Positions 18,034 to 26,607 of a DNA stretch of 49,228 nucleotides are shown one piece after another; within the stretch, counting starts at the first letter, position 1; every line of letters begins with the position of its first letter. The notes beneath the pieces are model-generated. The model did not search any database. It saw only the letters and a list, made by a program, of their open reading frames with translations, and was not told the DNA's origin. Both the position numbers and the translations under genes were made by a program. This DNA comes from CALFBG01 sp045110315 (lineage in GTDB: Bacteria; Bacteroidota; Bacteroidia; Chitinophagales; Saprospiraceae), in contig JBGCFY010000050.1 of assembly GCA_045110315.1 (NCBI GenBank), forward strand, positions 1 to 49,228, in the 5' to 3' direction.

Positions 18034-18780
18034 TTATGGTTTCTTATACATATTGAACCGACCAAGTTTGATGCGTTGTAAAAAGTGGCAAAAAGAAACT
18101 CTTAACACGCCCAATCCATACTTTACACTTCGTTGAAAATTAATTGACGATGCTTCTTCAAAATATTTTGTGGGACAAGTTACTTCTGCAATTGGAAAAC
18201 CTGCATAGATGATTTGAGAAAGCATTTCATTATCAAAAACAAAATCATCCGAATTTTCATTGAAATTAATGCGCTCTAGTACTTCTCGACTGAAAGAACG
18301 ATAGCCCGTATGGTATTCTGACAATTTATAGTTGACCAAAACATTCTGCGTAAAGGTCAATAAACGATTTGCAATGTATTTGTACACGGGCATTCCTCCG
18401 GCTAAAGCACCTCTTCCCAAAATTCTCGACCCTAACACTACCGGATAAAGTTCATCTCCAATAATATTCACCATCGCAGGAATCAACATCGGCGTATACT
18501 GATAATCGGGATGCAACATAATTACAATGTCTCCTCCCAATTCTAATGCTTTATTGTATAAAGATTTCTGGTTTCCACCATATCCTCGGTTTTGCTCATG
18601 CCGAATCACATGCTTAATGCCTATTTTTCTTGCCAACGCAGAAGTATTGTCACTACTCGCATCATCGCAAAGCACGACATCGTCTACCAAGTCCATTGGA
18701 ATTTCGCCATAAGTTTTTTCGAGGGTCAGTGCCGCATTATACGCTGGTAGCACCACAATTACTTTTTTACCTTTATACAT
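18034..18780 (-). CDS. Family 2 glycosyltransferase (DPM1-like)
   Basis: 248 aa with a GT-A fold and no C-terminal membrane helices. Motifs: VIVVLPAYNAALTLEKTY at the N-terminus, nucleotide-binding DDVVLCDDASSDNT (residues about 33-46), EQNRGYGGNQKSLY and HPDYQYTP as the metal-binding acidic site. This is the arrangement of dolichyl/undecaprenyl-phosphate sugar transferases, which make lipid-linked sugars in the cytoplasm for glycans or lipids. The acceptor and sugar cannot be read from the sequence. It is preceded by a -7-like TATCTTTG at 18883-18890, and no glycan genes are adjacent. Confidence 0.88.
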   Translation of the reverse strand: MYKGKKVIVVLPAYNAALTLEKTYGEIPMDLVDDVVLCDDASSDNTSALARKIGIKHVIRHEQNRGYGGNQKSLYNKALELGGDIVIMLHPDYQYTPMLIPAMVNIIGDELYPVVLGSRILGRGALAGGMPVYKYIANRLLTFTQNVLVNYKLSEYHTGYRSFSREVLERINFNENSDDFVFDNEMLSQIIYAGFPIAEVTCPTKYFEEASSINFQRSVKYGLGVLRVSFCHFLQRIKLGRFNMYKKP

Positions 18781-19182
18781 CTTTCTTGAAGATTTTAAAA
18801 TTAAAGCTAATTAGGAAGGTTTAAATTTAAAAAAAAGTAACTCCGTACACTGTAATCTAAACCTACGCTAAGTTTTGCGCTGCAAAGATAGAAGAACCTA
18901 TTTAATTTTTATCCTTTGTCCTATAAAATCCACTCGATGCTCCTTCCTCCGACGGCTTTTAGCGCTTATCTTTCAAGCCTTTAAGCCCTATTGTTATTTT
19001 GTCGACTGCTTCGTTAAGGCTTTCTCGCAATTTTTTCTATTTTACAACGAAGGGAATTAAGCTATTACTCGAAAGGGGCAACTTTTTGTCACGATACTTG
19101 TTTCAACTCACAACTAGTCATTACCTACACTAGATTTTATTTTAAAATAGTTTTAGCATAAAGTCTACTAATATATCACAAC
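18781..19182. other. 400-bp divergent intergenic region
   Basis: This separates the glycosyltransferase (minus) from the 19183 gene (plus), so it should hold both promoters. Only the minus-strand -7 candidate is recognisable. A 16-base string GTACACTGTAATCTAA (18845-18860) recurs at 24927-24942; with this base composition that may be chance. Confidence 0.4.
18883..18890 (-). promoter_or_regulatory. Candidate glycosyltransferase promoter, -7 element
   Basis: TATCTTTG on the minus strand matches TAnnTTTG, about 100 bp upstream of the glycosyltransferase start. No TTG lies at the expected distance. Confidence 0.4.
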
Positions 19183-19929
19183 ATGAAATGGATTAAAAGA
19201 CTCTTGATTTTACTCGCGATCCTCGTTGGCATCGGAGTCATCGGATATTTTGCAACAAACGAAGCCTTACCTCAAGGAAAAGAAGGACCCGCCGCGGATG
19301 CACTCGCTCAAAAAATGCTCAACGCAATTAATCAAGAGGCTTGGGATACAACCGCCGTCGTGCAGTGGACTTTTAAAGGAATGCATGATTTTGTGTGGGA
19401 CAAAAATCGCCACTTTTGCCAAATCAAGTGGAAAAATAAAGAAGTCTTACTGGACATCAACAAACTCAAAGGGAGAGCGTGGGAAGATCAAGTAGAACTG
19501 CAAGGAGAAGTTGCTCAGCAAACCGTATTGGAAGCTTGGGAATATTGGTGCAATGATTCTTTTTGGCTCAATGCACCAAGTAAAGCTTTTGATCCCGGTA
19601 CAAGTAGAGCAATCGTAACCAATGCCGACGGCCGACAAGATTTACTGATCAGTTATACTTCCGGAGGTGTTACGCCTGGAGATGCTTATTTGTGGATTTT
19701 AAACGATGAAGGGTTGCCTACAAGTTGGAAAATGTGGGTTAAAATTATTCCCGTTGGTGGATTAGCATTTACTTGGGATCAATGGAAAACGACCGAAACC
19801 GGCGCAAAAATTGCGAGCTTCCACGAAAGTGCCATACTCAATCTAGACATCAGCAATTTAAAAACAGCTCCAGATTGGAAAAGCTTCGGTGCGAGCAACG
19901 ACCCTTTTCAGGCTATTCTTGAATTGTAA
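19183..19929 (+). CDS. Membrane-anchored protein of unknown function
   Basis: 248 aa. A short basic start (MKWIKR) and one hydrophobic helix (LLILLAILVGIGVIGYFAT, residues 7-25) suggest an uncleaved anchor with the rest outside the membrane. The soluble part is rich in Trp and aromatic residues (for example TTAVVQWTFKG, WEYWCNDSFWLNAP and FTWDQWKTTETGAKI) and looks beta-rich. I cannot assign a family. Starts at an ATG, ends 44 bp before a strong bidirectional terminator, and is transcribed alone. Confidence 0.75.
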   Translation: MKWIKRLLILLAILVGIGVIGYFATNEALPQGKEGPAADALAQKMLNAINQEAWDTTAVVQWTFKGMHDFVWDKNRHFCQIKWKNKEVLLDINKLKGRAWEDQVELQGEVAQQTVLEAWEYWCNDSFWLNAPSKAFDPGTSRAIVTNADGRQDLLISYTSGGVTPGDAYLWILNDEGLPTSWKMWVKIIPVGGLAFTWDQWKTTETGAKIASFHESAILNLDISNLKTAPDWKSFGASNDPFQAILEL

Positions 19930-19972
19930 AATACGCGATTTCTGCTATTTTAGGACGGGACACAAACCACAT

Positions 19973-20010
19973 AAAAAAGGAACCATCGCACTGCGGTGGT
20001 TCCTTTTTTT
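19973..20010. terminator. Bidirectional terminator between 19183 gene and pepF
   Basis: AAAAAAGGAACCA pairs with TGGTTCCTTTTTT around a GC-rich inner stem (TCGC/GCGG, one G-U) and a 3-nt loop. T-runs occur on both strands. It separates the two convergent genes. Confidence 0.92.
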
Positions 20011-20055
20011 GTCCTCTATTTTGAAAACGAAAACTTAGTTAAGTAACAGTCTTTG

Positions 20056-21786
20056 CTAAGCTTCAAAAATTAAATCCTCAATTTCTTTTTTAATAAATGC
20101 GCCAAGTTCACGGACGTATTCGCTAGAAAAGTCAAATTTGATCCCAGCTGCTTCGTAAATCGTTCCGATCGGTTTTGTATACCCTAAACGTAAAGCTTCG
20201 ATATACTGTGTAACCGCTTGATCAGGATTTTCTCGATATCTTTTCCAAATAGCGATGGCGCCTAATTGTGCCATTCCATATTCAATGTAATAAAAAGGTA
20301 CTTCAAAAATATGAAGTTGACGATGCCACTGATGTGTCAAATAGTCTTCCAATCCTGTGGTATCAACAACGTTAGATTTGAATTCCCCGTAAATGCGAAT
20401 CCATGCGGTAACCCGTTCTTCGTTGGTGTGACCAGGATGAGTATATAACCAGTGTTGAAATTTATCAATTGTTGCGACCCAAGGCAAAGTAGATAATACT
20501 TTTTCTAATTGCCAAATCTTCGCGCGGCGCAATTCTTCTTTGTTATCCAGAAAACTATCCCAGTAGTCCATCGTTAACAATTCCATCGTCATCGCCGCTA
20601 ATTCTGCAATTTCAGAAGGCATTTTTTTGGAAGAAGTTAAACGATAATTTCTGGTCAAGAAAGAATGAACCGCATGACCGCCTTCGTGCATCATCGTTCT
20701 TACATCGCGAACCGAATCGGCCGCGTTCATAAAAATAAAAGGTACCCCAACCGAAGGTAAAGGCATATTATAACCACCTGGCCGTTTTCCTTTTCTAGAA
20801 TCTAGGTCTAGGTGTTTCATCCCATCCATAATGTCGATACATTCTCCAAAATAAGGACGCAATCTAGCCATACAATCAATTGATTTTTTGATCAATTCTG
20901 GCGCACCACTAAAAGGCTTTAAAGGTGTTTTTCCACTCGTATCCACTTGCATATCCCAAGGACGAAGCGTCTTCAAACCAAGATCCGTCCGTCGAATTTT
21001 GTCTAGTTCGTCAATGATGGGAACAATTTCACTAGAAATAGAATCGTGAAAATCAAAGCAGTCTTCTACCGTATAATCAAACCGACCGAGCGCTTTAAAT
21101 TTATAATCTCGATAATTATCGAATCCAGCATTGGTTGCCACTTCGTGTCGAATACTAAGGAGTTCATTCATCAAAGTATCCAAAGCGGGCACTGCTTCTA
21201 ATAAGCGTTTGCTTACACTATGATAAACGGTTTCTCTTAAGTCTCTATCCGTTTCCGCTAATAAAGTGGTGGCTTGCTGTAAGGTTTTTTCTTCCCCTTC
21301 GTAATTAATGGTAATCGTCGAAAAGATCGTTCCGTGTTCTTTGGCCTTCATGGCCATTTTGGTAAACAAAGGAATATTTTCTTCTCGGTATAAAGATAGC
21401 TTGTTTTCGATTCCTCGGAGATAAATGAAGAAATCATTCTGATTCAATTCCTTGGTCAGCGGACAATCAACTAATTTCTGATTAAGCTGTTGCTCGAAAG
21501 AAGAGATTTTAGGTTCTAATTCTTGAATGGCATAACTGTAAGCTTCCAAAGCCCTTTTGTCATTGCTATCTAAGCTAAGTCGAATGTATCGCCAATTAAA
21601 TTCTTCTTGAATAACGGCGATCAATTCGCATTTATCATAAATCCATTTAATCAAATCTGCTTCTGTCTGAATAGGGCGTTTAGCTAAATCGCTGTAGTAA
21701 GGTTTTAATCGAGACCAAACCGTAATTTTGAATTCTTGCGGAAGAAAAGCCCTTTCCATTGGCTTTGGAGCAGTATTGACATCCAT
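20056..21786 (-). CDS. pepF: M3 family oligoendopeptidase F
   Basis: 576 aa cytoplasmic zinc metallopeptidase that degrades oligopeptides. The HExxH site is MMHEGGHAVHSF with His367, Glu368 and His371; the third ligand is expected in the following SEIAELAAMTMELL helix (about residues 391-404). The N-terminal helical cap typical of M3 peptidases is present and no signal peptide is seen. The length matches the oligoendopeptidase F group rather than Dcp or thimet peptidases. It starts 79 bp downstream of the DUF5606 gene on the same strand and may be co-transcribed with it. Confidence 0.93.
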   Translation of the reverse strand: MDVNTAPKPMERAFLPQEFKITVWSRLKPYYSDLAKRPIQTEADLIKWIYDKCELIAVIQEEFNWRYIRLSLDSNDKRALEAYSYAIQELEPKISSFEQQLNQKLVDCPLTKELNQNDFFIYLRGIENKLSLYREENIPLFTKMAMKAKEHGTIFSTITINYEGEEKTLQQATTLLAETDRDLRETVYHSVSKRLLEAVPALDTLMNELLSIRHEVATNAGFDNYRDYKFKALGRFDYTVEDCFDFHDSISSEIVPIIDELDKIRRTDLGLKTLRPWDMQVDTSGKTPLKPFSGAPELIKKSIDCMARLRPYFGECIDIMDGMKHLDLDSRKGKRPGGYNMPLPSVGVPFIFMNAADSVRDVRTMMHEGGHAVHSFLTRNYRLTSSKKMPSEIAELAAMTMELLTMDYWDSFLDNKEELRRAKIWQLEKVLSTLPWVATIDKFQHWLYTHPGHTNEERVTAWIRIYGEFKSNVVDTTGLEDYLTHQWHRQLHIFEVPFYYIEYGMAQLGAIAIWKRYRENPDQAVTQYIEALRLGYTKPIGTIYEAAGIKFDFSSEYVRELGAFIKKEIEDLIFEA

Positions 21787-21865
21787 AGTTTATCATTATT
21801 TTCTCATAGAATAATTAGCCTTCACAACAGAAGGATAAAACATTATATCAGACTGTATTCAAATA

Positions 21866-22303
21866 TTATTCCTTATTCTCTTCAACGGGCGTATCAGCGG
21901 AAGATTCTTCCTCTTCAGGAATATTTAACATATCTCTTTGCTGTAAAAAGTTAAACCATTTGATTACTTTCTTGATATCGCTAATGTAAACGCGATCTCG
22001 ATCAAAAGCAGGTAATACTTTACCAAAATAGTCGGTAATTTCAGCGGTAGGTGCGTTAGTGGATGGTGGTGGAGTAGCGGCTAGTTCATCTAGCATATTC
22101 TGAAAAATATACTTTAATTCGGTAGTATCGTCGTCCGTGTAAATTCCGATGGAAGCTAAAGGCGTGAATTGGTGTTTTCTAGCCGAAACAAATCTTTTCT
22201 TTCCGCTATCTAAATCTTCTACAATTAATCCATTACTACGATTAGCGGCCATTTTAAAAACACCTGGAATTCCACTAACTGCAACAAAATCATCTAATTT
22301 CAT
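21866..22303 (-). CDS. DUF5606 family protein
   Basis: 145 aa from the ATG at 22303 (MKLDDFVAVSGIPGVFKM). The frame extends nine codons further up, but the conserved family begins here. The N-terminal half has an SH3/Tudor-like look: SGIPGVFKMAANRSNGLIVEDLDSG splits into short beta-like strands. A low-complexity Pro/Ser/Thr linker follows, then a helical part (DYFGKVLPAFDRDRVY, DIKKVIKWFNFLQ) and an acidic tail. Conserved across Bacteroidota; function unknown. No signal peptide, so cytoplasmic. Lies upstream of pepF on the same strand. Confidence 0.85.
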   Translation of the reverse strand: MKLDDFVAVSGIPGVFKMAANRSNGLIVEDLDSGKKRFVSARKHQFTPLASIGIYTDDDTTELKYIFQNMLDELAATPPPSTNAPTAEITDYFGKVLPAFDRDRVYISDIKKVIKWFNFLQQRDMLNIPEEEESSADTPVEENKE

Positions 22304-22376
22304 TCTATTTTTTTTGTGCTTAGTATACAAATATCTAAAAAATACCAGTAAACTAAAGCTATATTCAAATAAATAT

Positions 22377-22558
22377 TAACTTGTTTTAAAATGTATGAAG
22401 CAATCAAAGCTAACAGCATAGTGCACGGAGCGAAGCTCTTTTTTCATTTTACCGTAGCTACCAAGACCACAAATGAATGATTACCCATTGATTTTCAACA
22501 TCTTACATCCAAAAAAAATCTATGCTGGATTTTCCGTATGCTATCATAGCACAACTTC
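22377..22558. repeat. Probable decayed copy of the palindromic element
   Basis: TTGTTTTAAAATG at 22381 matches the left end of the 43651 element apart from the terminal GAAG. ACAACTTC at 22551-22558 matches the right end, and a GTAGCTAC palindrome sits near the middle (22454-22461). Length is about 182 bp instead of 161. Nothing else is seen in this 337-bp spacer between the DUF5606 gene and the E1 gene. Confidence 0.4.
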
Positions 22559-22640
22559 CGTAACGATCTGATTTACAAATATCTTAGTAAGTTATGTTTG
22601 TTGAACTACCTAGGCGCTTTAAACGGATTGCTCTCTTCGT

Positions 22641-24617
22641 TTAGTATTCCAGTAAACGTGCTAGTTGTTCTTTCAAACGTGCTATCGGCAAAAACGCTGC
22701 CTCTAATGATCCCGCAAAAGGTACAGGAGTATCTAAACTTCCGACGCGCAATACTGGTGCATCTAAGTATTCAAATAAATGCTCTGAAATATAAGCTGCA
22801 ATTTCTCCGCCAATCCCACCAAAAAGTGTGTCTTCGTGTAAAATAAGCGCTCGATTGGTTCGCTTAACAGTAGCATCAATCGCGTCGTAATCTAATGGCG
22901 ATAAGGTTCTCAAATCTATAATTTCCGCATCAATCTCCATTTCTTCTGTCACCTTTGTTGCCCAATGAACACCCAATCCGTAAGTGATAATCGAAAGACT
23001 CGTTCCCGCTCGGACCGTTTTGGCTTCTCCGATCGCTACCGTGTAATAATCATCCGGAATGTCTGCGGAAATACTTCGATATAAAGCTTTGTGTTCAAAA
23101 AATAGAATTGGATTTGGATCTTCCAAACTAGCAAGCAACAAACCTTTCGCATCGTAGGGATTAGAAGGATAAACGACTTTTAAGCCGGGCGTATGCGTGA
23201 ACCAAGCTTCATTGGTTTGGGAATGGAAAGGTCCTGCTCCTACACTTCCTCCGGTGGGCATCCGGATAACGACATCCGCTTTTTCTGCCCAACGATAGTG
23301 AATTTTAGCGAGGTTATTGATAATTTGATTGAAGCCACAAGTTACAAAATCAGCAAATTGCATTTCAACCATCGCTTTGTATTTTTTCATACTCAGCCCC
23401 AAAGCAATTCCAATGATTGCGCTCTCGCAAAGTGGTGTATTTCGTACTCGGTCTTTACCAAAAGCATCCACAAACCCATCCGTAATTTTAAAAACACCAC
23501 CATACTCTGCGATATCTTGTCCCATTAAAACGAGATTATCATGTTTTTCCATTCCCAATCGCAAACCGTCCGAAATAGCATCAACCAATCGCTTGGTCGA
23601 CTGGGCAGCAGAATTCGGCGCTACAACTTCTTGTTCGTGTGGATAGTATACATCTCCTAATTCCTTGGAAATACTTGCCGTCACCGGTGGTGCATCAAAA
23701 GCATATTCCAAGCCGTCCTTAATTTCTTGTTTGATTGCTGCTCTAAAGTTTTCAATATCCGTCTTGGAAATAACCTTTTCTTTTAGCAAAAAATCTTCGT
23801 ACTGTTGCAAAGGATCTTTCATTGCCCAAGCTTCCATTAACTCCTTCGGTACGTATTTCGTTCCAGACGCCTCCTCGTGTCCTCGCATTCGAAAAGTTTT
23901 GCATTCCACTAAAACGGGTTCGGGCTTCTTCCGTAATTGTTTAGCTAATTTGGAAATACTATTGTAAACGTCCAAGACATTATTACCATCCAAAACGACA
24001 GAGCGCATCCCATAACCTTTCGCCCGATCAGCTAAATCTTTACAGTAAAACTGCTCGGTGGAAGGAGTGGACAAACCGTATCCATTATTTTCAATCAAGA
24101 AAATTACTGGTAATTGCCAGACGGAAGCTACGTTGAGTGCTTCGTGAAACTCTCCCTGACTCGTACCGCCTTCTCCCGTAAAGGCCAAGGAAACCTTAGC
24201 TTCTTTTTTCAATTTATGCGCCAATGCAACACCACTTGCCAGTGATAATTGTGGCCCGAGATGAGAAATCATTCCGACAATATTGTAATCCATTGTACCG
24301 AAGTGAAAAGAGCGATCTCTACCTTTCGTAAAACCAGCGTCTTTACCTTGCCACTGACAAAAAAGACGCTCCAAAGGAATATTTCTTCCCGTAAATACGC
24401 CTAAATTTCGGTGCATTGGAAAAATCAATTCATCTTCTTCTAATGCCGCCGTAGCTCCTACGGAAATGGCTTCTTGCCCAATTCCAGAAAACCATTTAGA
24501 AATTCTTCCTTGCCGCAGCAAGATGAGCATTTTTTCCTCCACCATTCTAGGCTTTAGAATCGCTTGATACAATTGAATTAAGCGATCTTTTCTTAGTCTT
24601 CCTTTTTTGAATTCCAT
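22641..24617 (-). CDS. 2-oxoacid dehydrogenase E1, fused alpha and beta subunits
   Basis: 658 aa from the ATG at 24617 (MEFKKGRLRKDRL); an ATG eight codons upstream is less like the family start. Residues about 1-320 are the alpha subunit, with the thiamine diphosphate motif GEGGTSQGEFHEALN..LIENN. Residues about 340-658 are the beta subunit (MGQDIAEYGGVFKITDGF, RMPTGGSVGAGPFHSQTNEAW, ILHEDTLFGGIGGEI). Family similarity favours the branched-chain/pyruvate group. It would decarboxylate 2-oxoacids and pass the acyl group to an E2 lipoyl enzyme encoded elsewhere. The fused form is common in Bacteroidota. The substrate, branched-chain or pyruvate, is not certain. Confidence 0.88.
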   Translation of the reverse strand: MEFKKGRLRKDRLIQLYQAILKPRMVEEKMLILLRQGRISKWFSGIGQEAISVGATAALEEDELIFPMHRNLGVFTGRNIPLERLFCQWQGKDAGFTKGRDRSFHFGTMDYNIVGMISHLGPQLSLASGVALAHKLKKEAKVSLAFTGEGGTSQGEFHEALNVASVWQLPVIFLIENNGYGLSTPSTEQFYCKDLADRAKGYGMRSVVLDGNNVLDVYNSISKLAKQLRKKPEPVLVECKTFRMRGHEEASGTKYVPKELMEAWAMKDPLQQYEDFLLKEKVISKTDIENFRAAIKQEIKDGLEYAFDAPPVTASISKELGDVYYPHEQEVVAPNSAAQSTKRLVDAISDGLRLGMEKHDNLVLMGQDIAEYGGVFKITDGFVDAFGKDRVRNTPLCESAIIGIALGLSMKKYKAMVEMQFADFVTCGFNQIINNLAKIHYRWAEKADVVIRMPTGGSVGAGPFHSQTNEAWFTHTPGLKVVYPSNPYDAKGLLLASLEDPNPILFFEHKALYRSISADIPDDYYTVAIGEAKTVRAGTSLSIITYGLGVHWATKVTEEMEIDAEIIDLRTLSPLDYDAIDATVKRTNRALILHEDTLFGGIGGEIAAYISEHLFEYLDAPVLRVGSLDTPVPFAGSLEAAFLPIARLKEQLARLLEY

Positions 24618-24641
24618 AACCTTACTTGAGATTAGTTGCAT

Positions 24642-24938
24642 GGTTAATTATGAGTTATAACTGGCTGTAATAATAAGTTTACACCGATTTGTAATGATCG
24701 AATATCGTGTCAAAAAACATTCCTATTTTTTTGATAGCGCAAAGGTAAAATAAAAAGATGAAGTTGCTAAGAAATGTTACGCTTGGATAGCTAAAGGATA
24801 GCAATCTGATTAGTTTTGACTGCGGCTACACAAATTTCGCGCTGGAGGCATGATATATTAAGCGAATGCTTAACTTTTCTAAGAGAAGTAAGTAGCAAAG
24901 CAAAAATGTTTTATTCCCTTGTACTAGTACACTGTAAT
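24642..24938. other. 297-bp spacer between E1 and ALDH genes
   Basis: No gene. It holds the E1 -7 candidate (24740-24747), a small TTAAGC/GCTTAA palindrome near 24859-24874 without a T-run, and short strings shared with 1872 and 18845. Confidence 0.4.
24740..24747 (-). promoter_or_regulatory. Candidate E1 promoter, -7 element
   Basis: TACCTTTG on the minus strand is an exact TAnnTTTG match, 123 bp upstream of the E1 start at 24617. A -33 TTG is not evident. Confidence 0.4.
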
Positions 24939-26390
24939 CTAATATTTCATACAAATATTTTTGGGCTCCGTAAAGAAACGGAGTGCTTCCAATCCACCTT
25001 CCCGACCTACACCAGAGTTTTTGACCCCTCCGAACGGTGTTCTCAAATCTCGTAGCAACCAGCAATTAATCCAGACGACGCCAGCCTGCAATTTTTCACT
25101 CATTCGATTAACCTTTGTTATATCTTTGGTCCAAACCGTCGCCGAAAGACCATAACGAGTGCTGTTCGCATACTTTAATGCTTCTTCTTCCGTATCAAAA
25201 GGCATAATCGTCACCACTGGACCAAATATTTCTTCTTGATTCACTCGACAGTCGTAACTCAAGCCTTCTACGACGGTAGGTCGTAAGAAATAACCGTTTT
25301 TGAAATCTCCAGTCATTGGTACCCGTTCTCCACCACAAAGTATTGTTCCACCTTCTTCTTTTGCTAAACGGATGTAATCACGGACTTTCTCTAAATGCGC
25401 TTGTGATACTAAAGCTCCTAAATCCGTATCGCCCGCCGCAGGATTTCCGACCACTAGCGATTCCGTTCTTTTGACCAGTTCTGCTTTAAACTTATCGTAA
25501 ATGGAGCGTTCTACCAAAATTCGAGAACCACAAAGGCAAATTTGCCCACTATTAGCGAAAGACGAGCGCAGGGTTACCTTCATCATTTCTTCAAAATCAC
25601 AATCCGCAAAAATGATATTCGGATTTTTACCGCCCAATTCCAAAGAAAGCTTCTTAAACATTGGTGCAGCGACGGCAGCAATTCTACGTCCCGTTTCTGT
25701 TCCTCCCGTAAAAGAAATCGCTTTGATTTTTGGATGTTCGATCATCGGTTGTCCCGCTTTTGGTCCAAGTCCGTGTACAATATTCAAAACACCTGCGGGT
25801 AATCCTGCTTCAATACAAGCTTTGGATAGCATATACGCCGTCATTGGAGTTACCTCCGAAGGTTTAGCTACCACACAATTTCCTGCGGCTAAAGCTGGCG
25901 CAATTTTCCAAGTAAATAAATATAAAGGTAAATTCCAAGGAGAGATACAACCTACGACTCCGATGGGTTGCCGTAAGGTAAAGTTGATCGCTTGACCGAC
26001 CATATGATGTGCTTCCGAAGAAAAATGTAAAATTGCGGTAGCAAAGAAATTAAAATTATCCTGTGCTCGAGGAATGTCGATAGTCGTTGCCATAGCAACT
26101 GGCTTCCCTGAATCAACGCTTTCTGCCTCCGCAAAAGCAGTGAGATTTTGTCCAATAATTTCAGCGATACGACTTAGCAAGCGCGAACGTTCCTGTAAGC
26201 TACTTTTCGACCAAGCTGGAAAAGCTTGTTCGGCAGCGACTACTGCTGATTCGATATCTGCTGCTTCCGAGTCTGGTAAGTAAGCGTAAATTTCGGCGGT
26301 GGCAGGATTTACATTATCTAAATACTGTCCCGATTGAGGAGGCACTAGCTCACCGTTGATGTAATTTTTAAGATATTGGTCAGGCATCAT
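24939..26390 (-). CDS. Aldehyde dehydrogenase, ALDH8/2-aminomuconic semialdehyde type
   Basis: 483 aa NAD(P)-dependent aldehyde dehydrogenase. The catalytic Cys is in NSGQICLCGSRI, the general base Glu in KLSLELGGKNPNI, and cofactor-binding SFTGGTETGRRI is present. The C-terminal WLLRDLRTPFGGVKNSGVG, with Arg residues just before TPFGG, and the Cys-x-Cys-x-Ser-Arg site look like ALDH8A1 and bacterial 2-aminomuconic or 2-hydroxymuconic semialdehyde dehydrogenases of the kynurenine/meta-cleavage routes, where an Arg binds the substrate carboxylate. No other gene of that pathway is adjacent, so the substrate is inferred. Double ATG at 26390/26387. Cytoplasmic. Confidence 0.85.
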   Translation of the reverse strand: MMPDQYLKNYINGELVPPQSGQYLDNVNPATAEIYAYLPDSEAADIESAVVAAEQAFPAWSKSSLQERSRLLSRIAEIIGQNLTAFAEAESVDSGKPVAMATTIDIPRAQDNFNFFATAILHFSSEAHHMVGQAINFTLRQPIGVVGCISPWNLPLYLFTWKIAPALAAGNCVVAKPSEVTPMTAYMLSKACIEAGLPAGVLNIVHGLGPKAGQPMIEHPKIKAISFTGGTETGRRIAAVAAPMFKKLSLELGGKNPNIIFADCDFEEMMKVTLRSSFANSGQICLCGSRILVERSIYDKFKAELVKRTESLVVGNPAAGDTDLGALVSQAHLEKVRDYIRLAKEEGGTILCGGERVPMTGDFKNGYFLRPTVVEGLSYDCRVNQEEIFGPVVTIMPFDTEEEALKYANSTRYGLSATVWTKDITKVNRMSEKLQAGVVWINCWLLRDLRTPFGGVKNSGVGREGGLEALRFFTEPKNICMKY

Positions 26391-26418
26391 TAGTCGTAGA
26401 ATTTAGAGCAATTATTTA

Positions 26419-26525
26419 GAAGCTGTTTGGGTTTGGCTTTTGAAATTTGTTATCGTTCATTTTTTAGCTAGTCGAGGTTCAAAAAGGGACATCACAAAAT
26501 CAAAGTGTTGAGTTCAAACAGCTGC
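26419..26525. repeat. Palindromic intergenic repeat, GAAGCTGTTT ends
   Basis: It begins GAAGCTGTTTGGG and ends with TTCAAACAGCTGC, the inverse with one change in the last bases. The middle has an AGCTAG core. The left 70 bases (26418-26488) are repeated in inverted orientation at 38065-38133, with one substitution and two single-base homopolymer differences. Same family in layout as the 161-bp elements. It lies between ALDH and the M28 peptidase. Confidence 0.7.
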
Positions 26526-26607
26526 GTAGCTAAAAAATAAGCTTTTTTTTGATATTCCGGTCGGTGAGTGACCAGTGGAAACGCCATTAAGCTACTCAAA
26601 AGATTTC

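Noticed and set aside
18845..18860. 16-base string shared with 24927-24942 (and another shared between 1872 and 24889)
   Set aside because: Matches of this length can occur by chance in about 49 kb of AT-rich DNA, and the flanks show no further similarity or element structure.
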